Shown: piece by piece, positions 1 to 9,410 of the stretch
Layout: each line of letters begins with the position of its first letter
Numbering within the stretch: position 1 is the stretch's first letter
Source: an uncultured Bacteroidales bacterium
Lineage (GTDB): Bacteria; Bacteroidota; Bacteroidia; Bacteroidales; Paludibacteraceae
Assembly: GCA_902769535.1 (NCBI GenBank)
Contig: CACXPH010000006.1
Location: 1-64,000 of the forward strand
Direction of reading: 5' to 3'
DNA: 64,000 nucleotides
Position numbers and translations under genes: made by a program
The notes under the pieces: generated by a model
What the model saw: only the letters and a program-made list of their open reading frames with translations
Told to the model about the DNA's origin: nothing
Database searches by the model: none

Positions 1-2
1 AC

Positions 3-224
3 ATGTGCCGCAATAGTTTTGCTATCTATGTAGTTCACTATATAATCATCTCCGGTTTGGGGTATAGCATGAAGGTTTATACAACGCTTCCTCCGGTTGT
101 GATGTACGTGTTGCTTACGGTTGCCGTATTTACGTTGTCGCCGCTGTTAGTAGAACTAATACGCCGAATTCCTGTTATCAGATGGTGCGTACTGGGAGAA
201 AAAACAAAACAAATCAAGAATTGA
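3..224 (+). CDS. Acyltransferase-3-like membrane protein, C-terminal part
   Basis: Only the last 73 residues lie in the window; the frame is open to the left edge, so the gene begins upstream. Two hydrophobic helices are visible (about residues 6-20 and 28-50), followed by a short basic tail. The FAIYVVHYII stretch and the closing helix pair resemble the end of acyltransferase-3 (OafA/YrhL-like) proteins, which add acyl groups to envelope sugars from within the inner membrane. The next gene starts 9 bases later, so the two are probably co-transcribed. The family call rests on a short tail and could be another multi-pass membrane protein. Confidence 0.45.
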   Translation: MCRNSFAIYVVHYIIISGLGYSMKVYTTLPPVVMYVLLTVAVFTLSPLLVELIRRIPVIRWCVLGEKTKQIKN

Positions 225-233
225 AAAATAACT

Positions 234-1445
234 ATGAACAGAGAAGATTTTGCGATACTGAAAGAGAAGGTACACGGACGGGAATTGGTGTATCTCGATA
301 ATGCCGCGACGAGTCAGAAGCCGCAGCAGGTGTTGGATGCCATCGTAGAGGCCTACACCCATTGGAACAGCAATATCCATCGCGGCGTGCATCACTTGAG
401 TCAGGTGGCGACGAGTAAGCATGAAGAGGCACGAAAGAAAGTAGCGGAGTTTATCAATGCCAAGAGCAGTGATGAGATTGTGTTTACCAAGGGCACAACA
501 GACGCTATTAATGCACTGGCTTTCAGTTTTGGTGAGGCGTTTCTGCACGAAGGTGATGAAGTGATCGTAAGCGGACTGGAGCACCATTCGAATATCGTAC
601 CTTGGCAAATGGTCTGTGAGCGCAAGAAGGCGGTGTTAAGACACATTCCGTTACGGCCAGATTTATCACTCGATATAGAGGCATTTAAGGGCCTTCTAAG
701 CGACAAGACGAAGTTGGTTAGCGTGGCGCAAGTAAGTAATGTACTGGGAACGATACAACCGATAGAGGAGATTATTCGTTTGGCCCATAGCCAGAACGTG
801 CCGGTTTGTGTGGATGGTGCACAGAGTGTTCCACATATGAAAGCGGATGTGCAGGCGCTGGATTGCGATTTTCTGGCGTTTTCGGGACATAAGCTATATG
901 GTCCGACAGGAATCGGTGTGCTGTACGGCAAGCGGGAATGGTTAGAGAAACTGCCGCCGCATGAGGGTGGAGGAGAGATGATCAACCATGTGCGCTGGAG
1001 CGGTACAACCTATAATGAATTGCCATATAAGTTTGAGGCAGGCACACCGAATTTTGTTGGGTCTTGGGCTTTGAAAACCGCCATTGATTATGTTGAAAGT
1101 CTCGTCTGGCAGGCTATTGAAGCACACGAACAGGAATTGACGGCGTATTGTGAGGAGCAGTTACTTAGTTTGGGGTGTAAAGTGTATGCTGCAGGTCAAC
1201 CTAAAGCCGGCGTGATCAGTTTTAATGTATATAACGGCGAACAGTTGGTTCATCCGTTTGATGTAGGTACGTTGCTGGATCAGCAGGGTGTGGCAGTTCG
1301 GACAGGACATCATTGTGCAGAACCGCTTATTGATGCGATGGGTGTTCCGGGAACGGTTCGTGTTTCGTTCGGTCTGTATAACGACAAGGCGGATGTAGAT
1401 GCGTTTATCGCAGCCCTAAAGAAAGCTATTATGATGCTGAGTTAA
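234..1445 (+). CDS. sufS: Cysteine desulfurase, SufS type
   Basis: A 403-residue PLP enzyme of aminotransferase class V that takes sulfur from cysteine as a persulfide for iron-sulfur cluster assembly in the cytosol. The start of the fold is clear (LDNAATSQKP near residue 21). The PLP lysine is K220 in SGHKLYGPTG, and the persulfide cysteine is C361 in the RTGHHCAEP motif, the SufS/group II arrangement rather than the IscS type. Length fits the family. No sufBCD genes are beside it in this window; they may lie upstream or elsewhere. The next gene starts one base after the stop, so the two are almost certainly in one transcript. Confidence 0.9.
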   Translation: MNREDFAILKEKVHGRELVYLDNAATSQKPQQVLDAIVEAYTHWNSNIHRGVHHLSQVATSKHEEARKKVAEFINAKSSDEIVFTKGTTDAINALAFSFGEAFLHEGDEVIVSGLEHHSNIVPWQMVCERKKAVLRHIPLRPDLSLDIEAFKGLLSDKTKLVSVAQVSNVLGTIQPIEEIIRLAHSQNVPVCVDGAQSVPHMKADVQALDCDFLAFSGHKLYGPTGIGVLYGKREWLEKLPPHEGGGEMINHVRWSGTTYNELPYKFEAGTPNFVGSWALKTAIDYVESLVWQAIEAHEQELTAYCEEQLLSLGCKVYAAGQPKAGVISFNVYNGEQLVHPFDVGTLLDQQGVAVRTGHHCAEPLIDAMGVPGTVRVSFGLYNDKADVDAFIAALKKAIMMLS

Positions 1446-1446
1446 T

Positions 1447-2319
1447 ATGCGTTTACTGAGTGTCCTTCTGATAATCATCGTTAATTATAACGTAGAGAAT
1501 CTCTTTCATCCTGCTCATGACAGTTTGAAAGACGATATCGAATGGACGCAAGAGGGTGAACGGCATTGGGGTTATACGCGGTATTATCGGAAGGTAGAGA
1601 ATATCGCGCGCGTGCTGACGAATATTGGTGAATGGGACGGAGTGGATGTAGTGGGTTTGCAGGAAGTGGAGAATGCGTTGTGTGTGAAACGATTGTGTTA
1701 TACCTTACGTAAAGGCGAATATGATTTCGTGCATTATGAGAGTCCGGACAGACGAGGAATAGACGTGGCTTTTGTGTATAAAAAGAGTAGGGTAGATACG
1801 ATACGGACAAGGGCTATTCGAGTGGATTTAGGAGAAGAAATGACACGAGATATATTGTATGTCTGCGCGAGGGTAGAGAAACAGGATACGATGCATTTCT
1901 TTGTATGCCATCTGCCGAGTCAACGAGGAGGAAGGGCAGAGAGTGAATGGAAAAGGGACCAAGCTAAACGGGTGTTACAAGAGGCTGTAGACAGTGTGTT
2001 GGCAGTTTGTCCGGAGGCAAAGATTGTGGTGATGGGAGATATGAACAGCGAGCCGAAGGAGGACTTAATAGGACTAAGTAACCGGATGTTCGGTTTACAA
2101 GGAACACATAAGTATCAAGGCCATTGGACCTGTCTGGATCAGTTTTATACGTCGCAGAATTTGGACAGTATCTCGAGCGTGCGGATCTATGATGCGGAGT
2201 GGATCATGGAAGAGGACGAGAAATATATGGGTCTGAAGCCCAAACGTACCTATAACGGATATCATTACCAGAACGGTTTTTCGGACCATTTACCGATTAT
2301 ATTAGAATGCCGGAGATAG
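1447..2319 (+). CDS. Endonuclease/exonuclease/phosphatase-family protein
   Basis: A 290-residue protein of the DNase I-like fold. Family signatures appear in order: VNYNVENLF near the start, GLQEVEN (metal-binding Glu), RRGIDVAFVYKK, HLPSQRGG (His), GDMNSEP (Asp/Asn) and SDHLPI (catalytic Asp-His) near the end. The first 11 residues are hydrophobic and run straight into the first beta strand, so secretion is uncertain. Members cleave phosphodiesters in nucleic acids or phospho-lipids and the substrate here cannot be told. It overlaps the next gene by 13 bases, indicating translational coupling. Confidence 0.8.
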   Translation: MRLLSVLLIIIVNYNVENLFHPAHDSLKDDIEWTQEGERHWGYTRYYRKVENIARVLTNIGEWDGVDVVGLQEVENALCVKRLCYTLRKGEYDFVHYESPDRRGIDVAFVYKKSRVDTIRTRAIRVDLGEEMTRDILYVCARVEKQDTMHFFVCHLPSQRGGRAESEWKRDQAKRVLQEAVDSVLAVCPEAKIVVMGDMNSEPKEDLIGLSNRMFGLQGTHKYQGHWTCLDQFYTSQNLDSISSVRIYDAEWIMEEDEKYMGLKPKRTYNGYHYQNGFSDHLPIILECRR

Positions 2320-3521
2320 TTTTACATTATATTTGGGAACGCTGCCTGTGGGCAGGATTTGAGCAGAAGACTACAGATGGAAAGTCTGTGGAAATCCTTT
2401 CTGTGGGTGAACATAACAGGGATGCAGGACCGGACTATAGCCATGCACGGGTGAAGATTGACGGAAAAGAATGGGTGGGTAATATAGAGATTCATGTGTG
2501 CTCGAGCGACTGGACCAAACATCGGCATCATCTGGATAGCGCCTATGATAATGTAATTCTGCATGTAGTACGGACGGCGGATAAGCCTGTGTGGAACAGC
2601 AAGGGAGAGTTAGTACCGCAATGCGAACTGAATTATCCTACGGATAAAGATTACTTGAGCGGATTGTTTGCTGCGGCGCAGCAGATGGATAGTGCAGTAG
2701 GCCGGATAGGGTGCGCGGAACAATTGTTACATGAACCGGGATTACTGACAGAAGGTTGGCGTAAAACTTTGTTATATAAGCGATTGGAGTGCAAGCGGGC
2801 CTCTATTGAACGGTTGTTGGAGATCACCAAAGGCAGTTGGGAACACGCGTTGTATATCTCGTTGGCACGTAATTTCGGGTTCCATACGAATAGTTTGCCT
2901 TTTGAACAATTAGCTATTAACACGCCGCTATCGTATCTGCAGAAACATCGGAATAGTTTGTTTCAGTTGACGGCGATGTTAATGGGTCAATCTGGACTTA
3001 TTGGTGAGGATAAAGAATTGCAGAAGGAATATACATTCATGCAGGCGAAGTTCGGTTTAACGCCGATGGACGCCAATGTTTGGAAACATGGAAAATTACG
3101 ACCACAGAATAGTCCTGAATTGCGAATACGGCAATTTGCAGAGTTATTATATCGTTCGGAGAATTTGTTAAGCAAAATACTAGATACGGATGATCTGAAA
3201 GAGTTGGAACAATTGTTTGCGGTGGATAAAATGGGAGAGAGTAGTATCGATATTCTGCTGATCAATACCGTTTTGCCGTATAAATACGCGTATGCAAAGC
3301 ATAGGAATAGTATGTTTGATGCGTATTCGTTAATGGTGAAGATTCCGGCAGAGAATAACACGATTATCCGTCAGTGGCGGGTATTGGGACAGGAAGTAAA
3401 AAATGCAGCAGATACACAAGCTCTACTGCATTTATACCAGAATTACTGCCAACATCATGAGTGTATTAACTGCGAGGTGGGTTATAAGATTTTCCAAGAC
3501 CGGCAGTTGAAGTTGTTCTAA
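2307..3521 (+). CDS. DUF2851 family protein
   Basis: A 404-residue cytosolic protein that fits the Bacteroidetes family DUF2851, with its typical opening (HYIWERCLW), the DAGPDYSHARVKID block and the GNIEIHVCSSDW block followed by NVILHVV. It ends in a cysteine-containing CEVGYKIF segment. The function of the family is unknown to me. It overlaps the preceding nuclease-fold gene by 13 bases and is the last gene of the leading plus-strand run; four 11-bp tandem repeats begin 29 bases after its stop. Confidence 0.75.
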   Translation: MPEIVLHYIWERCLWAGFEQKTTDGKSVEILSVGEHNRDAGPDYSHARVKIDGKEWVGNIEIHVCSSDWTKHRHHLDSAYDNVILHVVRTADKPVWNSKGELVPQCELNYPTDKDYLSGLFAAAQQMDSAVGRIGCAEQLLHEPGLLTEGWRKTLLYKRLECKRASIERLLEITKGSWEHALYISLARNFGFHTNSLPFEQLAINTPLSYLQKHRNSLFQLTAMLMGQSGLIGEDKELQKEYTFMQAKFGLTPMDANVWKHGKLRPQNSPELRIRQFAELLYRSENLLSKILDTDDLKELEQLFAVDKMGESSIDILLINTVLPYKYAYAKHRNSMFDAYSLMVKIPAENNTIIRQWRVLGQEVKNAADTQALLHLYQNYCQHHECINCEVGYKIFQDRQLKLF

Positions 3522-3550
3522 AGAACTCCTGCGTTTTGATAATTCTCCGA

Positions 3551-3594
3551 ATCACGCATTAATCACACAATAATCACGCAATAATCACCCAATA
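3551..3594 (+). repeat. Four tandem 11-bp repeats, consensus ATCACNCAWTA
   Basis: Four back-to-back units at 3551, 3562, 3573 and 3584 (ATCACGCATTA, ATCACACAATA, ATCACGCAATA, ATCACCCAATA). They lie between the convergent ends of the DUF2851 gene and the GtrA gene. A similar 11-bp array is found at 15414-15468. Confidence 0.85.
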
Positions 3595-3686
3595 GACCTA
3601 CGTTGCATGCCCTATTTTTAGAGGGTGTGCCGAGGATTTTATGGCTGGACGACGATATTTTGGACATATTGAAAATTGTACTCGCC

Positions 3687-4136
3687 CTATTTGCGCGTAA
3701 AAAGAAGAATTTTCTTCATTGCAAAATTAAAGAGCGCCACGATGACAGTAGTAATCAGTTTGGAATAGAGGTAGTTATCGGTTCCTAACAGGAATTCGGT
3801 AAAGCAATACATACATGCTTGGGTAAGCAGAAGTCCGCATAATCCGATACAGGTAAAGATAACAAATTCCAGTTTGGCGTTTTCGAGTTTTCGCTCGTTA
3901 AAAATCCATTTGATACTCAGCAGATAGGTGATGATAAGTCCGACCGTATAACCGCAGAAAGCGCCGACGAGGTAGTGGGCATGGCAGACGCTCGTGACAA
4001 ACCATAACAAGCCGAAATCCACGACAAAAGCTATTCCGCCGGAAAAGACATATCGAACCAGTTGTTCAAAGATACCCTTCGCCGGCGAGATAATATGTTG
4101 CTTGAGATCTTGGAATTGCATCGTGGTGTTACGCAA
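3687..4136 (-). CDS. GtrA-family membrane protein
   Basis: A 149-residue protein with four predicted membrane helices and the GtrA pattern: QLVRYVFSGGIAFVVDFGLLW at helix 1 and an FAMKKILLF tail. GtrA proteins are thought to help flip lipid-linked sugars across the inner membrane. It overlaps the glycosyltransferase gene upstream by 8 bases, and that enzyme is the usual partner that makes the polyprenyl-phosphate sugar. A second GtrA homologue is at 15601-16107. Confidence 0.85.
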   Translation of the reverse strand: MRNTTMQFQDLKQHIISPAKGIFEQLVRYVFSGGIAFVVDFGLLWFVTSVCHAHYLVGAFCGYTVGLIITYLLSIKWIFNERKLENAKLEFVIFTCIGLCGLLLTQACMYCFTEFLLGTDNYLYSKLITTVIVALFNFAMKKILLFTRK

Positions 4137-4869
4137 ACAGTTTGGATTTCATCAAATGCCATTTACAGAGTCTATAGATCAAGGAGACGCGAATACATCC
4201 GAATCCATAGATCGTACTGCGACGCAGATTAATAGAAGAGGCGTCATCGAAATACTTCGTTGGACAAGTGACTTCACCTATCTCATAGCCTTTATAGAAA
4301 ATCTGGGCTAACATCTCGTTATCGAAGATAAAATCATCGCTATCGATGTTATAATTTATAGCGCGTAACACTTCGGCAGAGAAAGCGCGGTATCCAGTAT
4401 GATACTCCGACAATTTCTGGTTTAACAAGAAATTCTGCAGCAAAGTAAGTCCCCGGTTGGCGATATACTTAATCATCGGCATACCGCCTTTGAGCGCGCC
4501 TTTACCTAAGATACGCGAAGCAAGGCATACAGGATAGACTTCATTGGCAATCATATAGACCATGGATTGTACCAGTTTCGGCGTATATTGATAGTCCGGA
4601 TGAATCATGATGACGATGTCTGCGCCGAGTTCGAGTGCACGGTTATAGCAGGTTTTTTGGTTTCCTCCGTAACCTTTGTTACGCTCGTGCACCAACACCT
4701 CTTTAATACCTAATTCTTTGGCTTTCTTTACCGTTTCGTCCGACGAGCAGTCATCCGTAAGGATCACTTCATCCACGATATCCATGGGTATTTCTGCGTA
4801 CGTCTGCTCGAGTGTTTTCTCTGCATTATAAGCCGGCATTACGGCAATAATCTTTTTTCCGTTTATCAT
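4129..4869 (-). CDS. Family 2 glycosyltransferase (polyprenyl-phosphate sugar synthase-like)
   Basis: A 246-residue GT-A fold enzyme. It starts with IAVMPAYNAEKTL and has the nucleotide-sugar and metal-binding stretch TDDCSSDET, followed by an HPDYQYTP segment near the second Asp position. No membrane helix is evident, like dolichyl/undecaprenyl-phosphate mannose synthases of the soluble type. It probably makes a lipid-linked monosaccharide that the downstream GtrA protein helps move and the upstream multi-pass glycosyltransferase uses. It is separated from that gene by three bases. Sugar identity cannot be told. Confidence 0.85.
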   Translation of the reverse strand: MINGKKIIAVMPAYNAEKTLEQTYAEIPMDIVDEVILTDDCSSDETVKKAKELGIKEVLVHERNKGYGGNQKTCYNRALELGADIVIMIHPDYQYTPKLVQSMVYMIANEVYPVCLASRILGKGALKGGMPMIKYIANRGLTLLQNFLLNQKLSEYHTGYRAFSAEVLRAINYNIDSDDFIFDNEMLAQIFYKGYEIGEVTCPTKYFDDASSINLRRSTIYGFGCIRVSLIYRLCKWHLMKSKLFA

Positions 4870-4872
4870 AAT

Positions 4873-6435
4873 TTATTCATTTATCAAGAGTTGTTCTGCT
4901 TTCGTTCTATCAAATTTCAAAAGGTAGGTATCCGGTCGCTCCAAGTTCCACACTACCGGGTATAACTGCGGTCTATGCTGAATAGCCGGCAACAGATAAC
5001 GCGGAGTAGAGCTGTATCCCAGTTGTTCGAAAATCACATAATCCACTTTCTGGCGTACCATCTGGATAATGACGCTATCGGGATTCGTATCAAAACGGTA
5101 TCCGGTAGTATAGAGATTCGGCGCATAATAGAGGAATAATTCCGGTTTACGGCAGGATACGACCGTTCCTTTAGGCAATTTCTTATTCATCTCTTTGGCC
5201 ATATGGAAATAATTGCGATAAGCAGGATTATACGGCATCGCCGATTGCTTATGCATGACCTGAAGAGGTTTGATCATCGGGAAAATCATGAAAAGGAGAA
5301 TCAATGCCCACTTGGTATCATCTTCTACTTTATCCTTAAATAATAACTTGATGCAAGCGAATACACCGTTATAGAAAAAAAGATAAACCAAAGGAATGAT
5401 AGGTGTCACATAGCGTGTTCCGTTACCTCCATGCCAAAGAGCAAACAGGCCTATATTTCCTGCCAACAGAGCAAGCATCAACCAGCGCATTTTGTCTGTA
5501 TTCCACGCACCCCATATAACCATCGCTAGAACGATAAGTCCTATAATTATCATTCCTACACCGGAAGGTTCGTTGGTTTCCGTAAAGGCGAAAGGAAAGA
5601 GAACTTGCGGAAAACCGGCAATAACCGTTTGGTCTAAGTTCGTCCACATCTTCTCTATAAACTCCCCTACAGACGAGATTGTTCCTTCTTCCGGTCTCCA
5701 CGGATTAACGGTCATGATGGTACCGAAATAACGGGACTCAATGCCGTAGTGTTTATTCCGTAAGATCCACGGAAGCATCAGAAGGAACTGGGAAACAAGG
5801 CTGGCACCAGCGGCAATCCATTGTTTTCTAAAGAGAAAGAATATAACGATAGAAAGCATTAACGCCATGCCCACCGTACGAATATGATAGGCAGACATAG
5901 AAGCGACTATAGCTATCCAGAACCAGGGTGAACTATACCATTCTTTTTTATCACTCTCCGCATATTGCCACAAAGCGAAAACACCTAAGACCGTAAAGAA
6001 CATATAGCTCATTTCGGACATTACCATTCCGGCAAAATGCAGCAGTTGCGTAGAGAAACAGCAGAGTATCAAAATACAGGCAATCAGCCATACTTGCTTC
6101 GTACTTCGCTTAAAAACAAAGAATAACAAACATAGGGAAGCAAACAGGAATAGGGCGTTTAGTATTTTGAAAAACAGCAGATTATCTATGCCCATCCGCA
6201 TGAAAATGCTGAGGATAAACGAATAACCGGGAGGAAAATGACTTGCGGGTTTGATGCCGTCCACCGTTACATTCGAATAGCCAAGACCTTGCGTCATATT
6301 CCGGGCAAGGATGATATACGTGGCATTATCGCCATTAAGATCCAATTTTTCATCCAGCGTATAGGAATAGGTGCCTAATAAAGTTACGCCTATTAATACA
6401 AGTAATAAATAGTATAGTTTATTTTTCATAATCAA
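4873..6435 (-). CDS. Multi-pass membrane glycosyltransferase (GT39/ArnT-like)
   Basis: A 520-residue protein with about ten to twelve hydrophobic helices and a first periplasmic loop containing LDLNGDNATYIILARNM, where GT-C enzymes keep an acidic residue pair. A soluble C-terminal region of about 120 residues follows the last helix. GT-C enzymes of this type use polyprenyl-phosphate sugars on the periplasmic face, which fits the neighbouring family 2 glycosyltransferase and GtrA genes. Its start codon overlaps the nadA stop by four bases (6432-6435), so translation is likely coupled to nadA. The acceptor is unknown. Confidence 0.7.
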   Translation of the reverse strand: MIMKNKLYYLLLVLIGVTLLGTYSYTLDEKLDLNGDNATYIILARNMTQGLGYSNVTVDGIKPASHFPPGYSFILSIFMRMGIDNLLFFKILNALFLFASLCLLFFVFKRSTKQVWLIACILILCCFSTQLLHFAGMVMSEMSYMFFTVLGVFALWQYAESDKKEWYSSPWFWIAIVASMSAYHIRTVGMALMLSIVIFFLFRKQWIAAGASLVSQFLLMLPWILRNKHYGIESRYFGTIMTVNPWRPEEGTISSVGEFIEKMWTNLDQTVIAGFPQVLFPFAFTETNEPSGVGMIIIGLIVLAMVIWGAWNTDKMRWLMLALLAGNIGLFALWHGGNGTRYVTPIIPLVYLFFYNGVFACIKLLFKDKVEDDTKWALILLFMIFPMIKPLQVMHKQSAMPYNPAYRNYFHMAKEMNKKLPKGTVVSCRKPELFLYYAPNLYTTGYRFDTNPDSVIIQMVRQKVDYVIFEQLGYSSTPRYLLPAIQHRPQLYPVVWNLERPDTYLLKFDRTKAEQLLINE

Positions 6436-7376
6436 CTCATTTCTAACATTCGTTGGATGGACAATACCGCTTTATCGGCTACCTCTTTCGGAACTACCAT
6501 CTCCGGACTTTCGTTGAGGAGGCATTTATAGAGTTTTTCTAGCGTGTTCATACGCATGTACTCACACTCGTTACAGCTACAACCTATACCTTCGGTTACT
6601 TCCGGCGGAACAGGTATAAACTCCTTATCCGGGCACGCACGCTGCATCTCAAATAAAATTCCGCTTTCTGTGGCGATTATAAAACGTTTGGCGGACGATT
6701 TAATGGTGTGCTCGAGCAGCGCCTTGGTCGAACCTATTACGTCGCTCTGCGCGAGGATAGGCGCTTTGCACTCCGGGTGGGCTAACACTTCTACGCCCGG
6801 GTTTTCTTTCTTTAACTGCAGCAAGGCCTCGAGCGAAAAACGACTGTGCACATGGCAGGCACCGTTCCAAAGGAGCATATCACGACCTGTGACAGAATTG
6901 ATATACGATCCGAGGTTATGGTCGGGGCCGAAGATGATCTTTGCGTCCTTGGGTAACTGGTCCACTATCTTCTTGGCGTTTGACGAAGTAACCACTACGT
7001 CGGTCAATGCCTTCACTTCGGCGGTCGTATTGACATAACTTACCACCATGTGATCGGGATGCTGTGCTTTGAAAAGTGCAAGGTCTTCGGCTTTACAACT
7101 GTCTGCGAGGGAACAACCTGCTTTCATATCCGGAATGAGTACTTTTTTATCCGGACAGAGTATCTTCATCGTCTCACCCATGAAATGCACACCGCACATT
7201 ACTAATATGCTCGCCTGCACGCGTGTAGCTTGCTGGGCTAAGGCGAGCGAATCACCGATAAAGTCCGCTATCTCCTGAATCTCCGGTCGCGTATAATAGT
7301 GCGCAAAAATGACAGCGTTCTTCTCCCGGGCTAAGGATTTAATTTTATCTATATATTCTTCCTTTTTTAAATCCAT
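6432..7376 (-). CDS. nadA: Quinolinate synthase NadA
   Basis: A 314-residue enzyme that condenses iminoaspartate with dihydroxyacetone phosphate to quinolinate in NAD synthesis, using a [4Fe-4S] cluster. Family blocks seen are FAHYYTRPEIQ, MCGVHFMGETMKI, the PDMKAGCSLADSC block and the C-terminal GCSCNECEYM cysteine cluster. The frame is open for 84 more codons upstream, but the start at 7376 (MDLKKEEY) fits the family and follows a non-coding AT-rich stretch. No nadB or nadC is next to it; instead it leads directly into glycosyltransferase genes. Confidence 0.92.
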   Translation of the reverse strand: MDLKKEEYIDKIKSLAREKNAVIFAHYYTRPEIQEIADFIGDSLALAQQATRVQASILVMCGVHFMGETMKILCPDKKVLIPDMKAGCSLADSCKAEDLALFKAQHPDHMVVSYVNTTAEVKALTDVVVTSSNAKKIVDQLPKDAKIIFGPDHNLGSYINSVTGRDMLLWNGACHVHSRFSLEALLQLKKENPGVEVLAHPECKAPILAQSDVIGSTKALLEHTIKSSAKRFIIATESGILFEMQRACPDKEFIPVPPEVTEGIGCSCNECEYMRMNTLEKLYKCLLNESPEMVVPKEVADKAVLSIQRMLEMS

Positions 7377-7537
7377 GATAGTAATAGATTGTTGAAAATG
7401 TAGATAAGTACGATAATGTATTTTATTTAAATGAGTTATACGTTTGAATGGTAGTGAAAGTGTTGTTATTCTGTTTGAAAGATGCAACGTGGAACGTGTT
7501 ATATACTGTGTAACAAAAAGGGTTTTTAATAAATTGT

Positions 7538-8488
7538 TTATAACCACTTTTTGAGTCTGAAAATAAGCAAGATAACAACAACCGACATTACCATCAAACC
7601 GAGAGCAAATGCATATCCGTATTGCCAATGTAGTTCCGGCATAAAGTCGAAGTTCATTCCATACAAACTACCGATCAAGGTAGGTGGTAGGAAGATGATG
7701 TTGATGACCGTGAAGATCTTGATGATACGGTTCTGCTCGATGTTTACCAAACCGAGGAAAGTATCCTGGAGGTAGTCAAGACGGTCAAAACCGAACTTCG
7801 TATAATCAAAAAGTGAGTTTATATCCTTGATGATCATCGTCAGACGCGGGTAGAGTTCTTCAGGGAAAAAATCGCACTTGAGTAAGTTGGATATAACGCG
7901 CTGTTTATCCATGATATTCTGACGGATGATGGTCACTTTTTCCTGCAAGTCCTTGATCTGTACCAGCAAGTCTTCATCTACGTGGTCGGACTCGGCGTTG
8001 ATCTGTTGGGAGAGTGCGGTAATCAAATCCGTGGTATCCTCGATCATATCGGCATCCTTCTCCACTCGCGTCTCCATGAGTGCTACCAACACGTGGAAGC
8101 CCGTCGGGAAATTGCGTGTGTTCACGAAGAGCTTTTTGAAAGTCTCGTTGAAGGTATCCAACTCATTGTCGCGGATAGAGACGAGGATAGAGTTCTTTAA
8201 GATGAAGTTCACCGGCTCCATCTCAAAGTTATTCTTAAGGAAGTTACTGTTGGCTACGATGGAGTCGTCCGTCTGAATATAACGGCTGGAGAACTCGATC
8301 TCCTCCATCTCTTCATCTTCCTGGATGTCTATTTTAAGGAATCCTTCGAGAGTATCCTCGGTCTTATCGGATACATCGAGCAGGTCGATCCATATGATAT
8401 CTTTCTTATCGAGTTCCTTGAGTGCGGAGATAGAACGTGCTACTTTGATCTTCTCCTTATCTTTGTAGAATATCTTGATTTCGCTCAT
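7538..8488 (-). CDS. corA: Magnesium/cobalt transporter, CorA family
   Basis: A 316-residue CorA-type channel: a long cytosolic domain with coiled-coil helices, then two membrane helices at the C-terminus with the signature YGMNF (the GMN motif) between them, and a basic KKWL end. It carries Mg2+ across the inner membrane as a pentamer. I chose the ATG at 8488 rather than the TTG two codons upstream. Its start lies inside the end of rsmA (overlap of 32 bases), so the two genes are coupled. Confidence 0.9.
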   Translation of the reverse strand: MSEIKIFYKDKEKIKVARSISALKELDKKDIIWIDLLDVSDKTEDTLEGFLKIDIQEDEEMEEIEFSSRYIQTDDSIVANSNFLKNNFEMEPVNFILKNSILVSIRDNELDTFNETFKKLFVNTRNFPTGFHVLVALMETRVEKDADMIEDTTDLITALSQQINAESDHVDEDLLVQIKDLQEKVTIIRQNIMDKQRVISNLLKCDFFPEELYPRLTMIIKDINSLFDYTKFGFDRLDYLQDTFLGLVNIEQNRIIKIFTVINIIFLPPTLIGSLYGMNFDFMPELHWQYGYAFALGLMVMSVVVILLIFRLKKWL

Positions 8489-9245
8489 TTTCAATCAATT
8501 TTGTAAGTTCAACAAATTGTTCTACTGACAGCTGTTCGGGGCGCATTGTAAATATCTTCTCTTCGAGGATGGGATTTCCCTTTCCTACCAGCTGTTGAAG
8601 AGAATTGCGCATCTGTTTTCGTCGCTGGTTAAAGGCAGTTTTGACAACTGTTTTAAAGAGCGCCTCGTCGCAGTCCAACCGTCGTCGTTTGTTACGCGTC
8701 ATGCGGATAACAGCAGACTTGACTTTTGGCGGCGGGTTGAACACATGTTCGTCCACCGTAAATAGATATTCTATATCGTAATAGGCTTGTAATAAGACGG
8801 ATAAGATGCCGTACGCTTTCTTTCCGGGCTTGGACGCCAAACGTTCGGCTACTTCTTTTTGGATCATACCCGAGCAAACAGGGATACGGTCTTTATAATC
8901 CAGCACTTTGAAGAAAATCTGGCTGGAGATGTTATACGGATAATTACCAATAACGTTGAATTCTCCTTCCGGAATAAGTTGGTCGAGGTCGAGTTTAAGG
9001 AAATCGCCTTCGATGAGGTTCAACTCCGGATACCATTCACGCAGATAAGCGACTGACTCACGGTCGATCTCAATGGCGGTAAGGTTGATAGAAGGATTTT
9101 TAAGGAGGTATTGCGTAAGCACACCCATACCAGGCCCGATCTCAATGGTTCGGCCTGAGGTGATGGTCTCAGCAATTCGTTGGGCGACTGTCAAGTCCGT
9201 CAAGAAGTGCTGTCCCAAGAATTTTTTGGCACGTACTTGCTGCAT
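8457..9245 (-). CDS. rsmA: 16S rRNA dimethyladenosine methyltransferase RsmA (KsgA)
   Basis: A 262-residue SAM-dependent enzyme that dimethylates two adjacent adenosines at the 3' end of 16S rRNA during small-subunit maturation. It opens with KKFLGQHFLTD, has the SAM motif EIGPGMGVLTQ, and the catalytic IGNYPYNIS motif. Length matches the family. It is the first gene of the minus-strand run; a Bacteroidetes-type promoter sits at 9341-9371, back to back with the promoter of the AbiE-like pair. Confidence 0.95.
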   Translation of the reverse strand: MQQVRAKKFLGQHFLTDLTVAQRIAETITSGRTIEIGPGMGVLTQYLLKNPSINLTAIEIDRESVAYLREWYPELNLIEGDFLKLDLDQLIPEGEFNVIGNYPYNISSQIFFKVLDYKDRIPVCSGMIQKEVAERLASKPGKKAYGILSVLLQAYYDIEYLFTVDEHVFNPPPKVKSAVIRMTRNKRRRLDCDEALFKTVVKTAFNQRRKQMRNSLQQLVGKGNPILEEKIFTMRPEQLSVEQFVELTKLIENERNQDILQR

Positions 9246-9340
9246 TTTCCGCGTGATAATCGTCCATAGAGTGTGATCATTTAGTTAAACTTATCCCTAT
9301 TATACATAACATAGGGAACCCTTTCGGGCTTTTGCGGCTG

Positions 9341-9371
9341 CAAAAGTACTGCTTTTTTTTTATATACGCAA
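9341..9371 (-). promoter_or_regulatory. Promoter of the rsmA operon
   Basis: On the minus strand TTG (9371-9369) and TACTTTTG (9348-9341) are separated by 20 bases, the Bacteroidetes sigma-70 pattern. It faces away from the promoter at 9411-9441. Confidence 0.75.
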
Positions 9372-9410
9372 ACTTTTGCGCATTTTTTAGCTAAAAACAT
9401 GCGTTTTTTC

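Noticed and set aside
3551-3594. CRISPR array
   Set aside because: Units are only 11 bp and have no spacers; no cas genes. The same holds for the arrays at 15414 and 32112. The CHAT genes have no CRISPR effector beside them.
3603-3788. 61-residue ORF on the plus strand
   Set aside because: It overlaps the end of the GtrA gene on the other strand, has no ribosome site and no family resemblance.
7377-7628. 84-residue N-terminal extension of NadA
   Set aside because: Low-complexity, A/T-rich sequence that no NadA carries; the ATG at 7376 fits the family start.
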